Positions 1 through 8,651 of a stretch of 37,470 nt of DNA are shown here, piece by piece. The DNA is from an uncultured Clostridia bacterium (GTDB lineage: Bacteria; Bacillota; Clostridia; Lachnospirales; Lachnospiraceae). Within the stretch, counting starts at the first letter, position 1, and each line of letters starts with the position of its first letter. Both the position numbers and the translations under genes were made by a program. The DNA is taken from positions 1 through 37,470 of the forward strand of contig CAMOUW010000007.1 of NCBI GenBank assembly GCA_946626755.1, written 5' to 3'. Under the pieces are notes generated by a model. The model ran no database searches, was not told the DNA's origin, and saw only the letters and a list, made by a program, of their open reading frames with translations.

Positions 1-8
1 GGATAGAG

Positions 9-1007
9 TTGGACAGTTTACTAGAGGTGAAAAATTTAAATATTTACCTAAAGAAAAAGAAAGAGAGGATCCAGGCGGTAAGCAATGTGTCTTTTTGCAT
101 AGAAAAAGGTAAAACTCTGGGGATCATTGGCGAAAGCGGAAGCGGTAAATCCATAACCAGTTACGCTATTATGGGTCTGCTGGACAAAAAGCTTTGGGAT
201 GTAACAGGAGAGGTCTATATGAACGGCGAACCTCTTGATTATAAAAATGACAAAATTATGCAAAGGATCAGGGGAAGCCGGATCGCGCTGATCATGCAAA
301 ACCCGATGAGTGCATTTAACCCTGTTATTTCCATAGGTGCTCATTTTGTAGAAACAATAAACAAATCAGGAGAAGAAAAAAAGAGCAATCAGGAAATAAA
401 AAAACGCGCATTAGAATTAATGGAAAAAATGCGTATCCGTGATCCTGAGGCTGTTTACAGATCCTATGCCTTTCAGCTGTCAGGAGGAATGCTTCAGCGT
501 ATTATGATCGCATTAGCCCTTGTTTCAGAGCCGGAGCTTTTAGTGGCGGATGAGCCTACAACAGCACTTGATCTGACAGTACAGCACGAAATAATAAATA
601 TACTTCATGAGATGCAGAATAAATATAATACATCTATTTTAATTGTTTCTCATGATCTTGGTGTCATTTCTCATCTTGCAGATAATATCGCGGTTATGTA
701 TGCCGGAGTATTTATGGAAAAGGGCGGTGCTGAAGAGATATTAAGATCACCGAGTCATCCTTACACAGAGGGACTTTTTGCTTCAAGACCGGCATTTTCG
801 AAAGAAAGACTTAGTATTATGCCGGGTCAGCCACCACGTCTGGAAGAACGTGGGAAAGGCTGTCCCTTCTATACGCGTTGTTCTATATCCGGTAGCGGGT
901 GTGAGAATTATGAGCCTGATGAAGAAACAGAGTTGGCCGGGGATGAAGTCAGATGTCTGTACAAAAATACGATAAATAAGGACAAGGTGGGGACATTATG
1001 TCATTAA
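9..1007 (+). CDS. ABC importer ATPase, OppD/DppD/NikD type (5' end may lie outside window)
   Basis: This is the first ATPase of a peptide/nickel-family ABC importer; it hydrolyses ATP in the cytoplasm to power uptake through membrane permeases that must be encoded upstream of the window. Seen (numbering from the TTG at base 9): Walker A GESGSGKS (41-48), signature LSGGM (157-161), Walker B ending D181-E182, H-loop His215, and the HPYTEGL motif (250-256) typical of the oligopeptide/dipeptide C-terminal domain. Four cysteines (285, 291, 298, 316) form the C-terminal cluster that binds a [4Fe-4S] centre in characterised DppD proteins. The frame stays open to base 3, so the true start may lie upstream; the TTG is only the first start codon visible. 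The gene overlaps the next by 10 bases, which implies coupled translation. The substrate cannot be read from an ATPase: peptides, nickel or metallophores are all possible. Confidence 0.9.
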   Translation: MDSLLEVKNLNIYLKKKKERIQAVSNVSFCIEKGKTLGIIGESGSGKSITSYAIMGLLDKKLWDVTGEVYMNGEPLDYKNDKIMQRIRGSRIALIMQNPMSAFNPVISIGAHFVETINKSGEEKKSNQEIKKRALELMEKMRIRDPEAVYRSYAFQLSGGMLQRIMIALALVSEPELLVADEPTTALDLTVQHEIINILHEMQNKYNTSILIVSHDLGVISHLADNIAVMYAGVFMEKGGAEEILRSPSHPYTEGLFASRPAFSKERLSIMPGQPPRLEERGKGCPFYTRCSISGSGCENYEPDEETELAGDEVRCLYKNTINKDKVGTLCH

Positions 1008-1963
1008 TAGAAATACAGGATGTTAAGAAAGAATATAAAGTAAGGAAATACGGTAAAACATACAGCCTTATGGCAGTAAACGGAGTTTCATTTAATGTAG
1101 AGGAAGGCAGATGTGTAGGTCTTGTGGGAGAATCGGGATGTGGTAAAAGTACTCTCGGAAGATTGATAGTAGGACTGGAAAATCCCAGTGAAGGAAGTAT
1201 TGCTTTTAACGGAGAGATCATTCATAAGAATCATTCCAGGAAGAATCCTTCTAAACTAAGATTTTCCAGAGAAATACAGTTGGTATTTCAGGATAGTTAT
1301 GATGCAGTAAATCCCAAATTTACAGCAAAAAAAATAATAGAGGAACCTTTGAAAAATTTTACGGATCTAAATCCCTCACAAAGGGATGAAAAGGTAGAGG
1401 AACTTCTGGAACAGGTAGGGCTGGTCAAAGAAGATAAAGAAAAATTTGCCATGGAGTTTTCAGGAGGGCAGCTTCAGAGAGTTTGTATAGCCAGAGCCCT
1501 TGCTTCAGATCCGAAGGTTTTTGTTCTTGATGAACCCCTGTCCAGTCTGGATGTGTCTGTACAGGCGCAGATATTAAACTTATTAAGTGACATTAAAACA
1601 GAAATGAATCTGTCATATGTTCTGATATCTCATGATATTGAAGCTGTATATTATCTGGCAGATGCTTTAGTAGTTATGTACGGCGGACAGATAATGGAAA
1701 AAATAGATGATCTTTCATATTTTGAAAAGATGGTACATCCCTATACTAAAAAGCTTTTGTCTTCCATACCTGTATTTGAAAAGAGAACAGATGTAACAGA
1801 GAGTGCAGAATCGATAGGGATGGACGTATATGTGCAAAACAACACTTTTAAAGGCTGTCCTTATTATGGCAGGTGTCCGGACAGGATAGAGGAATGCAAA
1901 GAGAGTAAGCCGGAAATGAAAGAACTTGCCACCGGACATTTCGTGGCATGTAACGTTCTTTAA
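998..1963 (+). CDS. ABC importer ATPase, OppF/DppF/NikE type
   Basis: Second ATPase of the same importer, expected to pair with the upstream ATPase under the permease dimer. Seen: Walker A GESGCGKS (44-51), signature FSGGQ (154-158), Walker B VFVLDE (174-179), H-loop His212, and an HPYTKKLL motif before a C-terminal cysteine cluster (287, 293, 300, 318). At 321 residues the length is normal for the family. The start ATG at 998 lies just after a GGTGGGG purine tract and inside the end of the preceding gene. A hairpin with a T tract follows directly, so the importer operon probably ends here. Family assignment is firm; substrate is unknown. Confidence 0.92.
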   Translation: MSLIEIQDVKKEYKVRKYGKTYSLMAVNGVSFNVEEGRCVGLVGESGCGKSTLGRLIVGLENPSEGSIAFNGEIIHKNHSRKNPSKLRFSREIQLVFQDSYDAVNPKFTAKKIIEEPLKNFTDLNPSQRDEKVEELLEQVGLVKEDKEKFAMEFSGGQLQRVCIARALASDPKVFVLDEPLSSLDVSVQAQILNLLSDIKTEMNLSYVLISHDIEAVYYLADALVVMYGGQIMEKIDDLSYFEKMVHPYTKKLLSSIPVFEKRTDVTESAESIGMDVYVQNNTFKGCPYYGRCPDRIEECKESKPEMKELATGHFVACNVL

Positions 1964-1966
1964 GGA

Positions 1967-1997
1967 AAAAATATCCCCGGGCAGGGGTTATTTTTTT
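1967..1997 (+). terminator. Rho-independent terminator after the ABC importer operon
   Basis: CCCC (1975-1978) pairs with GGGG (1984-1987) around a GGGCA loop; the stem extends through AT pairs with one T-T mismatch and is followed by seven T (1991-1997). It separates the importer ATPases from the exporter operon. Confidence 0.7.
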
Positions 1998-2011
1998 GGG
2001 ATTATATTAAA

Positions 2012-2017
2012 TATAAT
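2012..2017 (+). promoter_or_regulatory. Possible -10 box for the exporter/methyltransferase operon
   Basis: A perfect TATAAT lies in a very AT-rich stretch just after the terminator and 66 bases before the ATG at 2084. No good -35 is visible (TATTTT at 17 bases), so the assignment is weak. A second candidate, TATAAG at 2053-2058, is no better. Confidence 0.35.
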
Positions 2018-2083
2018 AGTTTAAAATTAAACTTTTCTTCAATCAAAATGCGTATAAGCTTAACTTAAGAGGAGACATTTTTT

Positions 2084-3820
2084 ATGAGCAACTATATGAA
2101 GGTGGCGGGTTTCGTAAAATACATAAAAAAAGAGTTGGTGATAAAAGTAATCATAGGTTTACTTATTACCGGTACATATGTGGCTCAGGCTATAATGCTT
2201 GCCAGAGGAACTACCCATGTTTTTTCGGGTGATTCCGCAGGGATGGCCGTTATGTATTATGTTATCGCTGCCGGTCTGATCATTATGAGAGCGTTTTTAG
2301 TAAGATACTCTGAAGGATATAACAAATATATAGCAGGAAAAGTAAAAACTGTCATTCGGGAGATATTGATAGACAAGCTGCTTCTTCTGGGCCCCGGATA
2401 TCAGTCGGATAAACGTTCCGGCAAGCTCCAGTCGCTCCTTACAGATGGTGTGGAATATCTGGAGCCATTTCTCATAAACTACATACCACAGATATTTATA
2501 GTCGGATTTTCTGTTATTCCCATGGCTGTGTATATATGGATCTTAAATGTTCCGGCCGGCATTATTCTGACGATCGCAGTCGCTGCTTCTATTTTTTTGC
2601 CTCATATAATGTTTCCCTTTACCAGTAAATCAAGCGTGGGTTACTGGAGAGAGTATGCTGTATTGAACTCACAGTATGTTGATACTATGCAGGGAATGAA
2701 TACTGTAAAATACTTTGACGCTGAAAAAAGAAAAGGTGAAGAACTTGAGGCAGATAGTGAACGATTCAGAGTTAAACAGCTTATAAATACAAGAAATTCT
2801 CTTTTTGCTTCAGGAGCGATCACTCTTATGATGGCTATTGGCACAGCTATAACCACAGGTGTGGCCGCTTATGCATGCAGTGACGGTATGCTTGGATATG
2901 CCGGACTTTTGACTATTATGTTTCTTGTTATAGAATGTGTCCGCCCTATAGGCGAATTAAACAATTCATGGCATGCAAGTTATCTTGGGTTATCAGTTTC
3001 CAATGAATTTGTTGAGATTATGGAAGAGCCTGTAAAAATAAAAAACATACCTGATCCTGACAAAACTTCTTTGGATAAGGATCTTCCTAATATTGACTTT
3101 GAAAACGTGCATTTTAAGTACAGTTCAAAACGAGAATCGGCGGCTGACGGTCTTGATTTTTCCATTGCATCCGGAAATACCGCTGCATTTGTAGGGGAAT
3201 CAGGATCCGGAAAATCCACTATAGTAAATCTTCTGTTGCGTTTTTATGATGCAGATGAAGGAAAGATCACACTAAACGGAGTGGATATTAAAGATTATAA
3301 TATCGAATATCTACGGAGCAAAATAGCAGTTGTTTTTCAGAATACATATCTTTTTTACGGAACTGTAATGGAAAATATCAGGATGGCCAATCCGGGGGCA
3401 TCTGACGAAGAGGTGTTCAAAGCGGCAAAAGATGCCAACGCCCATGATTTTATAATGAATCTGGAGAAGGGTTACGAAACTATAGTTGGTGAAAGAGGTG
3501 CCAATCTTTCAGGTGGTCAGCGTCAGCGTCTTGCCATAGCAAGAGCAATACTAAAAGAGGCTCCCATACTTATTATGGATGAGGCTACATCAAGCGTAGA
3601 TGCTGCTTCAGAAGAACTTATACAGCAGACAGTAGAAGGGATAAACGGAAAGTACACAACTATACTTATCGCTCACAGGCTTTCTACCATCATAAATGCA
3701 GACAGGATATATGTGCTGGATAAAGGAAAGCTGGCCGAGGAAGGAACACATGAAGAACTACTGCAAAAAAAGGGTGTTTATCTGAAACTTGTTGAAGCCC
3801 AGAGAGGGGGTGGAAGATAA
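2084..3820 (+). CDS. ABC exporter-type half transporter (membrane domain plus ATPase), subunit 1
   Basis: A 578-residue half transporter: an N-terminal membrane domain with about six helices (roughly 20-40, 54-74, 137-157, 159-177, 241-262, 272-290), then a nucleotide-binding domain. Seen: Walker A GESGSGKS (371-378), Q-loop Gln419, signature LSGGQ (475-479), Walker B ILIMDE (495-500) and His531, all intact. The start follows AAGAGGAG at 2067-2074. Its stop overlaps the next gene's start by one base (TAATG), so the two subunits are translationally coupled and very likely form a heterodimer. The fold is that of type IV exporters, which includes drug and peptide exporters and also the YbtPQ/IrtAB siderophore importers, so direction and substrate are not settled by sequence. 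Confidence 0.9.
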   Translation: MSNYMKVAGFVKYIKKELVIKVIIGLLITGTYVAQAIMLARGTTHVFSGDSAGMAVMYYVIAAGLIIMRAFLVRYSEGYNKYIAGKVKTVIREILIDKLLLLGPGYQSDKRSGKLQSLLTDGVEYLEPFLINYIPQIFIVGFSVIPMAVYIWILNVPAGIILTIAVAASIFLPHIMFPFTSKSSVGYWREYAVLNSQYVDTMQGMNTVKYFDAEKRKGEELEADSERFRVKQLINTRNSLFASGAITLMMAIGTAITTGVAAYACSDGMLGYAGLLTIMFLVIECVRPIGELNNSWHASYLGLSVSNEFVEIMEEPVKIKNIPDPDKTSLDKDLPNIDFENVHFKYSSKRESAADGLDFSIASGNTAAFVGESGSGKSTIVNLLLRFYDADEGKITLNGVDIKDYNIEYLRSKIAVVFQNTYLFYGTVMENIRMANPGASDEEVFKAAKDANAHDFIMNLEKGYETIVGERGANLSGGQRQRLAIARAILKEAPILIMDEATSSVDAASEELIQQTVEGINGKYTTILIAHRLSTIINADRIYVLDKGKLAEEGTHEELLQKKGVYLKLVEAQRGGGR

Positions 3821-5565
3821 TGGCGGCTGAAGCTAAAAAGAGTAAATTTACCGGCGTAAGAAAGCTGTTAAAATACTCGTCCAAATACAGAGGCAGACTT
3901 ATAGGAGGGATTATTTCCGGGGTACTGCGTGAAGTAAGCATAGTGGCGGCGGTAGGAATAGTAGCGTGGATGGCTGCTCATATAGCTGCCGGCGGGGGAT
4001 TTCCCGATATGAGATATCTCTGGTTTCTTATTATCGCCGTGGCTGGAAGAGTGGTATTTAGTTATCTGGAGATGTATTGGAACCATGATGTTGCCTTTCA
4101 TATACTGGTGGATTTCAGGGTTCTGTTGTACAGGTCATTTGTGCAGATATGTCCTGATATCCTGCTTAAGCACCGGTCGGGTCAGATATCCACCACTCTT
4201 ATGAACGATGTGGAGATACTGGAATGGTTTTATGCACATACGATAGGTATTTTTGTAGTAGATCTTATATTTTTTGCGGGATTTGTTGTATTCTTCTGGA
4301 TACTTCATTGGCTGTTGGCGATACTATTGATCGCAGCTGTAGTCGTTATAGCTGTTGTGCCCTATATACTCAGAAAGAAAGCCGATGAGCAGGGAAAAGA
4401 AAGCCGTTTTCGTCTGGGAGAGGCCAATTCGGTTACACTCGAAGGTATAAACGGTATGAATGAGCTCCTTACATTAAACAGTGTAGACAGCTATAAGTTG
4501 AAAAATAAAAAATTTATGGATGCTCTTATCGATATTCAAGTTAAGTATGCCAAAAGAATGGGTACTGAGGGGGGGCTTCTACAGGCGGTATCGGGCATTG
4601 CAGCAGTTATTATAAATCTTTCGGCTATAGGACTGGTTTTTTCCGGAAATCTCTCTACTGAGTGGTTTGCTGTTGTAGGTACTATAGTGTGGCTGGTATT
4701 TGGACCATTGCTGGAGCTAAGCAATATGGCACGAAATTTTGGATTGATCTTTGCTGCATCAGACAGGATAAGTGACATTATAGAATCAAAGCCCATTATA
4801 AATGATACAGGAAAATGTGAGGATGTTGACACATCAAATAGTACAGTTACTTTTGATAATGTATCTTTCGCATATGAAGGTTCTTCTGAGAATGTACTTA
4901 AGAATGTTTCATTTACGGCAGATAAGGGGAAGATGATAGCCATAGTAGGAGGTTCCGGAGCGGGGAAGACTACATGTACCAACCTTTTATGCAGAATGTG
5001 GGATGTTAATGAAGGCGCAATACTTATTGGTGAAAAAGACATAAGGGATATGAAGCTTTCCGCCTTAAGGAAGCTTATAACAGTAGTTCCTCAGGATGTG
5101 TATTTGTTCAATGTGTCTATGAAAGACAATATAAAGCTGGGCAATCCGGATGCGACTGATGATGAAGTGAAAAATGCAGCAAAAATGGCTATGGTAGATG
5201 GTTTTATAGAATCTCTTCCTGACGGGTATGACACGATAGCAGGGGAAAGAGGACTCCAAATGTCAGGAGGACAGCGGCAGAGGATAGCAATAGCAAGAGC
5301 GCTGCTCAAAGACTCACCTATACTGGTTATGGACGAGGCTGTATCAAACCTGGACACAAAAACTGACAGAATGATCCAGCAGACTATAAAAAATATAGCG
5401 AAGGATAAAACTGTCATAATGGTGGCTCACAGGCTTTCCACGATACTTGAGGCTGATGAATTGGTTGTCTTAAAAGATGGATGTGTAGTTCAGAGAGGTC
5501 ATCATAATGAGCTTATTGCAAAGGAAGGCTATTATAAAGAACTTATGAGTGCACAGACTAAATAG
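3820..5565 (+). CDS. ABC exporter-type half transporter, subunit 2
   Basis: A 581-residue partner of the preceding protein with the same layout: hydrophobic helices at roughly 28-56, 67-84, 140-162, 164-184, 256-275 and 282-300, then an ATPase domain. Seen: Walker A GGSGAGKT (377-384), Q-loop Gln425, signature MSGGQ (481-485, Leu to Met), Walker B ILVMDE with Glu506, D-loop SNLD and His537. Both subunits keep the catalytic glutamate and histidine, so neither ATP site looks degenerate, unlike many heterodimeric exporters. It overlaps the upstream subunit by one base and is followed after 28 bases by the first methyltransferase. Substrate unknown. Confidence 0.9.
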   Translation: MAAEAKKSKFTGVRKLLKYSSKYRGRLIGGIISGVLREVSIVAAVGIVAWMAAHIAAGGGFPDMRYLWFLIIAVAGRVVFSYLEMYWNHDVAFHILVDFRVLLYRSFVQICPDILLKHRSGQISTTLMNDVEILEWFYAHTIGIFVVDLIFFAGFVVFFWILHWLLAILLIAAVVVIAVVPYILRKKADEQGKESRFRLGEANSVTLEGINGMNELLTLNSVDSYKLKNKKFMDALIDIQVKYAKRMGTEGGLLQAVSGIAAVIINLSAIGLVFSGNLSTEWFAVVGTIVWLVFGPLLELSNMARNFGLIFAASDRISDIIESKPIINDTGKCEDVDTSNSTVTFDNVSFAYEGSSENVLKNVSFTADKGKMIAIVGGSGAGKTTCTNLLCRMWDVNEGAILIGEKDIRDMKLSALRKLITVVPQDVYLFNVSMKDNIKLGNPDATDDEVKNAAKMAMVDGFIESLPDGYDTIAGERGLQMSGGQRQRIAIARALLKDSPILVMDEAVSNLDTKTDRMIQQTIKNIAKDKTVIMVAHRLSTILEADELVVLKDGCVVQRGHHNELIAKEGYYKELMSAQTK

Positions 5566-5593
5566 ATTTTTTGATTTTGAAAAGAGGTTACTG

Positions 5594-6337
5594 ATGGAGT
5601 TAAGAAAATTGATCAAAATGCGGTGGGATTCATCTGCAATAGGATATTCGGAAAGTGTAAGAACGGAAATCGAAAGAGAAGGAGAAAAGTGGAAAGAATA
5701 TATTAAAAAAAATATAAATCCTAAGCCGGGAGAAAAAATTTTAGAAACATGCTGCGGACCGGGTTTCTTAAGTATACTTCTTTCAGGTGAAGACAGAAAG
5801 ATAACTGCAGTGGATGAATGTGAAGCTATGCTGGATGAGGCCAGGAAAAATGCGAAAATTTTTAATGCCGACATAGATTTCATGAATATGGATTGTCACA
5901 AGATGAATTTTGAAGACAAGTCTTTCGATATGGTCATAACCAGAAATTCTCTTTGGACTATGTATAATCCGGGAGAAGCATACAAAGAATGGGTAAGGGT
6001 TTTGAAGCCGGGAGGCAGACTGATCGTGTTTGAAAGTTCATGGTGCATGGAATATCGACGAAAAGATGTCCTTGAGAAAAAGGTTGCTTTCAGAATGAAA
6101 AATAATCTGCCGGCTACGGAATCTCATTATGTCGGCAATATGGGGCTTGCCCAGGAATTGGATGCGCGGTGTATGTTGGGAAATGAATTCAGACCCGATT
6201 GGGATGTGGCAGTCCTGGATAAAATGAAAATGGAAATTGAAATTGATGAAGATGCATGGGATAAACTATGGGATGATGAAACTAAAAAATTATTTGGATA
6301 TGCACCTATGTTTATGATTCATGCCGTCAAGACATGA
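5594..6337 (+). CDS. Class I SAM-dependent methyltransferase, copy 1
   Basis: A 247-residue Rossmann-fold methyltransferase that would move a methyl group from S-adenosylmethionine to an unknown small-molecule acceptor. Seen: motif I ETCCGPGF (51-58), an acidic residue after beta-2 (VDE, 73-75), and post-motif strands ITRNSLW and RVLKPGGRLIVF of the UbiE/Methyltransf_11 type. The start ATG at 5594 sits six bases after AAAGAGG (5581-5587); an upstream in-frame start inside the preceding gene has no such site and is rejected. The protein is a paralogue of the next gene: both share RP(D/E)WD and a C-terminal block ending PMFM. The cytoplasmic location and position between exporter and MATE genes suggest it acts on a transported metabolite, which is inference. 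Confidence 0.85.
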   Translation: MELRKLIKMRWDSSAIGYSESVRTEIEREGEKWKEYIKKNINPKPGEKILETCCGPGFLSILLSGEDRKITAVDECEAMLDEARKNAKIFNADIDFMNMDCHKMNFEDKSFDMVITRNSLWTMYNPGEAYKEWVRVLKPGGRLIVFESSWCMEYRRKDVLEKKVAFRMKNNLPATESHYVGNMGLAQELDARCMLGNEFRPDWDVAVLDKMKMEIEIDEDAWDKLWDDETKKLFGYAPMFMIHAVKT

Positions 6338-6386
6338 TTAAATACTATCTTAAAATGAGTTTATTTTATTATTGAGGAGGATGATT

Positions 6387-7148
6387 ATGTTATCAAAAGA
6401 AGAACGTGCTAAACACTGGTCAAATGGGGCAGAAGATTATGACTGGTATATTAAGCAGGAGTTGACCGGTTTTAAAGCAGACAGCTGGTATGATCTTATT
6501 ATGGAACAGTGTGAGAAAAAAGAGAATCTAAGGATTCTCGACTGCGGGTGCGGTCCGGGATTTTTTTCTATCATATTAAGTAAGAACGGAAATGAGGTTA
6601 CGGGAATAGACCAGGCAGAAGGAATGCTGGAAAAAGCCAGGGAAAATGCAAAAGTTATGGGGGTTGATCCGGAATTTAAAATTATGGATCTGGAGAATAT
6701 AGATTATCCTGACGGGACATTTGACCTTATTTTGAGCAGAAATGTAGCATGGAACCTTTCGGAACCGGACAAGGTATATGAGGAGTGGGCGCGCCTTCTT
6801 AAAAAAGATGGTGTTCTTCTTGTATTTGATTCTACATGGTACAAGACCCTTTTTGATGAGGATCTGGCTAATGAAGTGAAAAGGCGTCAGAAAGAATATG
6901 AAGAAAAATACGGTGAGATCAGGGGGCATGACTCCGATACGAATGAGGAACATGATCACGTGGATGCCAGAGAACTACCCTTATCAAAAACTGAGCGCCC
7001 TGAGTGGGATGAGAAAAAATTCATCGATATGGGTCTTAAAGATATAGTGGTGAAAAAAACAATAGATGACAGGGTGTATGACGAAAAAGATGAGTTGTTA
7101 TACGGTGCTACCCCTATGTTTATGGTTAAGGGGACAAGAAGAGCTTGA
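6387..7148 (+). CDS. Class I SAM-dependent methyltransferase, copy 2
   Basis: A 253-residue paralogue of the preceding methyltransferase. Seen: motif I LDCGCGPGF (51-59), GIDQAEGM (73-80), the LSRNVAW and YEEWARLLKK blocks that align with copy 1, the RPEWD motif (204-208), and a tail ATPMFM (241-246). An insertion absent from copy 1 holds a His/Asp cluster (H181, D182, D184, H189, D190, H191, D193). The start at 6387 lies six bases after a perfect GAGGAGG (6374-6380); the in-frame ATG at 6381 abuts that site and a TTG at 6372 precedes it, so both are less likely. It ends with a four-base overlap (TTGA) into the MATE gene. Acceptor unknown. Confidence 0.85.
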   Translation: MLSKEERAKHWSNGAEDYDWYIKQELTGFKADSWYDLIMEQCEKKENLRILDCGCGPGFFSIILSKNGNEVTGIDQAEGMLEKARENAKVMGVDPEFKIMDLENIDYPDGTFDLILSRNVAWNLSEPDKVYEEWARLLKKDGVLLVFDSTWYKTLFDEDLANEVKRRQKEYEEKYGEIRGHDSDTNEEHDHVDARELPLSKTERPEWDEKKFIDMGLKDIVVKKTIDDRVYDEKDELLYGATPMFMVKGTRRA

Positions 7149-8524
7149 GGCGTAATGAAATAGACTTCACAACAGGTGAGGGCAGATCACTTATCGGGAA
7201 GATAATAAAATTTGCAGTTCCTGTAATTCTTGCATACCTGGTTCAACAGCTTTACAGCTCAGTTGATTTGATTTTCATAAGCAACTATATCGGAAAAGAA
7301 GGAGCCGCGGCAGTAGGCGCCAGTACTTCATTTATCGCATTGTCCATAGGATTTTTTGGTGGATTGACCGCTGGTGCGGGAATTATCTATGCCAGAGCAT
7401 ATGGGGCAAGAGATATCGTGGCACAAAAAAAGATAAGCAGAGTGGTTTTTATTCTTTCACTTACAGTTGGTTCAGTGCTTTCGGTAATCGGTTTTTTTAC
7501 AGCAAGACCGGCTTTGATGCTGCTGAGTACACCTGAAGAGATACTGGATATAGCATCTGTTTACGCCTCCGTTTATTTTTTAAGTATAATGCCTATGATG
7601 CTTTACGGAATGGCATCCGGGATACTCAGGGCAGCAGGGGATTCCAGAACGCCTCTTATCTTTCAGATAATAGCAGGAGGCTTGAATATACTTCTTGACT
7701 GGTGGTTTATTTCCACCTGGGATAATCCCATAGCCGGTGCTGCAGTAGCTTCCGTAATAGCACAGGTTGTGGCAGGGGGATGTACCCATTTGTATCTGAA
7801 ACAGGTGGAAAAAAATCTTGTAGTTACAGAGAAGGATGTGGTTAAAACTGGTTTAGTCATACCAAGGGAAACCGGCGAAATAGTTAAAACTGTTTTCAGT
7901 CTGGGGGTTCCGTTGGGGCTTCAGAGTATGATGATGACATTTTCTAACGTAGTGGTTCAGGCTAATGTGAATTCTTTGGGGATAGACATAATGTCGGCAT
8001 TCGCTACGGAAAGCCGTGTGGAGATGGCTCATTGGATGGCAGCCGCTTCTTTTGGTCAGACCACGCTTTACGCCTTGAGTCAGAACCTTGGAGCAGGAAA
8101 GAAGGATAGGATAAGTCGGTTGATAAGAAATATCTTAAAGGTATCTGTGCCGACAGCTATAGCAATAGGATTGGTGACTTTTTTTGGCGGAAGATTTTTA
8201 TTCGGATTGTTTACCGGTGACGTAGAGGTCATAAGACTTGGTGTACTTATACTATGGTTTACATGTCCCTTTTATGCAGTTTACGATTTTATGGAAGTTA
8301 TGTCCAATGCCATAAGAAGTTATGGGAAAACAAAAGTGGCGATGGCTATTTATCTGGTATTCATTGCAGGTCTGAGAATAGCAGGAATGATCATATTTAA
8401 TCTTACAGGGACATTAAATATCTATACTGTGTCAGTAGTTTATCCTATTTCCTGGATAGCAGCAGCTTTGTGTGCATACATTTACTGGAGGAAACTCAAA
8501 AAAGAAGGTTTAACATCATGTTAA
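7145..8524 (+). CDS. MATE family efflux transporter
   Basis: A 459-residue polytopic membrane protein with about twelve hydrophobic segments in two similar halves. The N-terminal half carries the MATE-type pattern VQQLYSSVDLIFISNYIG, and the second half begins near GVPLGLQSMMMTF. MATE proteins export organic cations, drugs or metabolites using a proton or sodium gradient. The start is a TTG at 7145 whose last two bases begin the stop of the methyltransferase gene (TTGA overlap), so initiation probably depends on translational coupling; the upstream purine tract is weak and no in-frame ATG fits better. It is the last gene of the operon and is followed by strong hairpins. The cargo is unknown, but co-transcription with two methyltransferases points to a methylated metabolite or its precursor. 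Confidence 0.9.
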   Translation: MRRNEIDFTTGEGRSLIGKIIKFAVPVILAYLVQQLYSSVDLIFISNYIGKEGAAAVGASTSFIALSIGFFGGLTAGAGIIYARAYGARDIVAQKKISRVVFILSLTVGSVLSVIGFFTARPALMLLSTPEEILDIASVYASVYFLSIMPMMLYGMASGILRAAGDSRTPLIFQIIAGGLNILLDWWFISTWDNPIAGAAVASVIAQVVAGGCTHLYLKQVEKNLVVTEKDVVKTGLVIPRETGEIVKTVFSLGVPLGLQSMMMTFSNVVVQANVNSLGIDIMSAFATESRVEMAHWMAAASFGQTTLYALSQNLGAGKKDRISRLIRNILKVSVPTAIAIGLVTFFGGRFLFGLFTGDVEVIRLGVLILWFTCPFYAVYDFMEVMSNAIRSYGKTKVAMAIYLVFIAGLRIAGMIIFNLTGTLNIYTVSVVYPISWIAAALCAYIYWRKLKKEGLTSC

Positions 8525-8525
8525 A

Positions 8526-8563
8526 CATAATAAAACTATAACCGGTCGTCCCGGTCATAGTTT
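8526..8563 (-). terminator. Possible terminator for the minus-strand RidA gene
   Basis: Thirteen-base arms (8533-8545 and 8551-8563) pair around a TCGTC loop with one mismatch. On the plus strand no T tract follows, but on the minus strand the stem runs into TTTTATTATG, which suits the transcript arriving from the RidA gene. Confidence 0.5.
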
Positions 8564-8570
8564 GAAAGCA

Positions 8571-8611
8571 AAAGTCCTCCGGGTGTGAACAACAGCCGGA
8601 GGACTTTTTTT
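8571..8611 (+). terminator. Rho-independent terminator after the MATE gene
   Basis: A perfect 12-base stem (8571-8582 with 8596-8607), GC-rich at the loop end, is followed by T through 8611. It ends the transporter/methyltransferase operon and separates it from the convergent gene. Confidence 0.9.
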
Positions 8612-8651
8612 AATGAAAATTATGTGTCAGATCATTTGGTTTATGACCGGA

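Noticed and set aside
778..975. Overlapping small frame in the first ABC ATPase gene
   Set aside because: It lies in an alternative frame of a well-supported gene with no site of its own.
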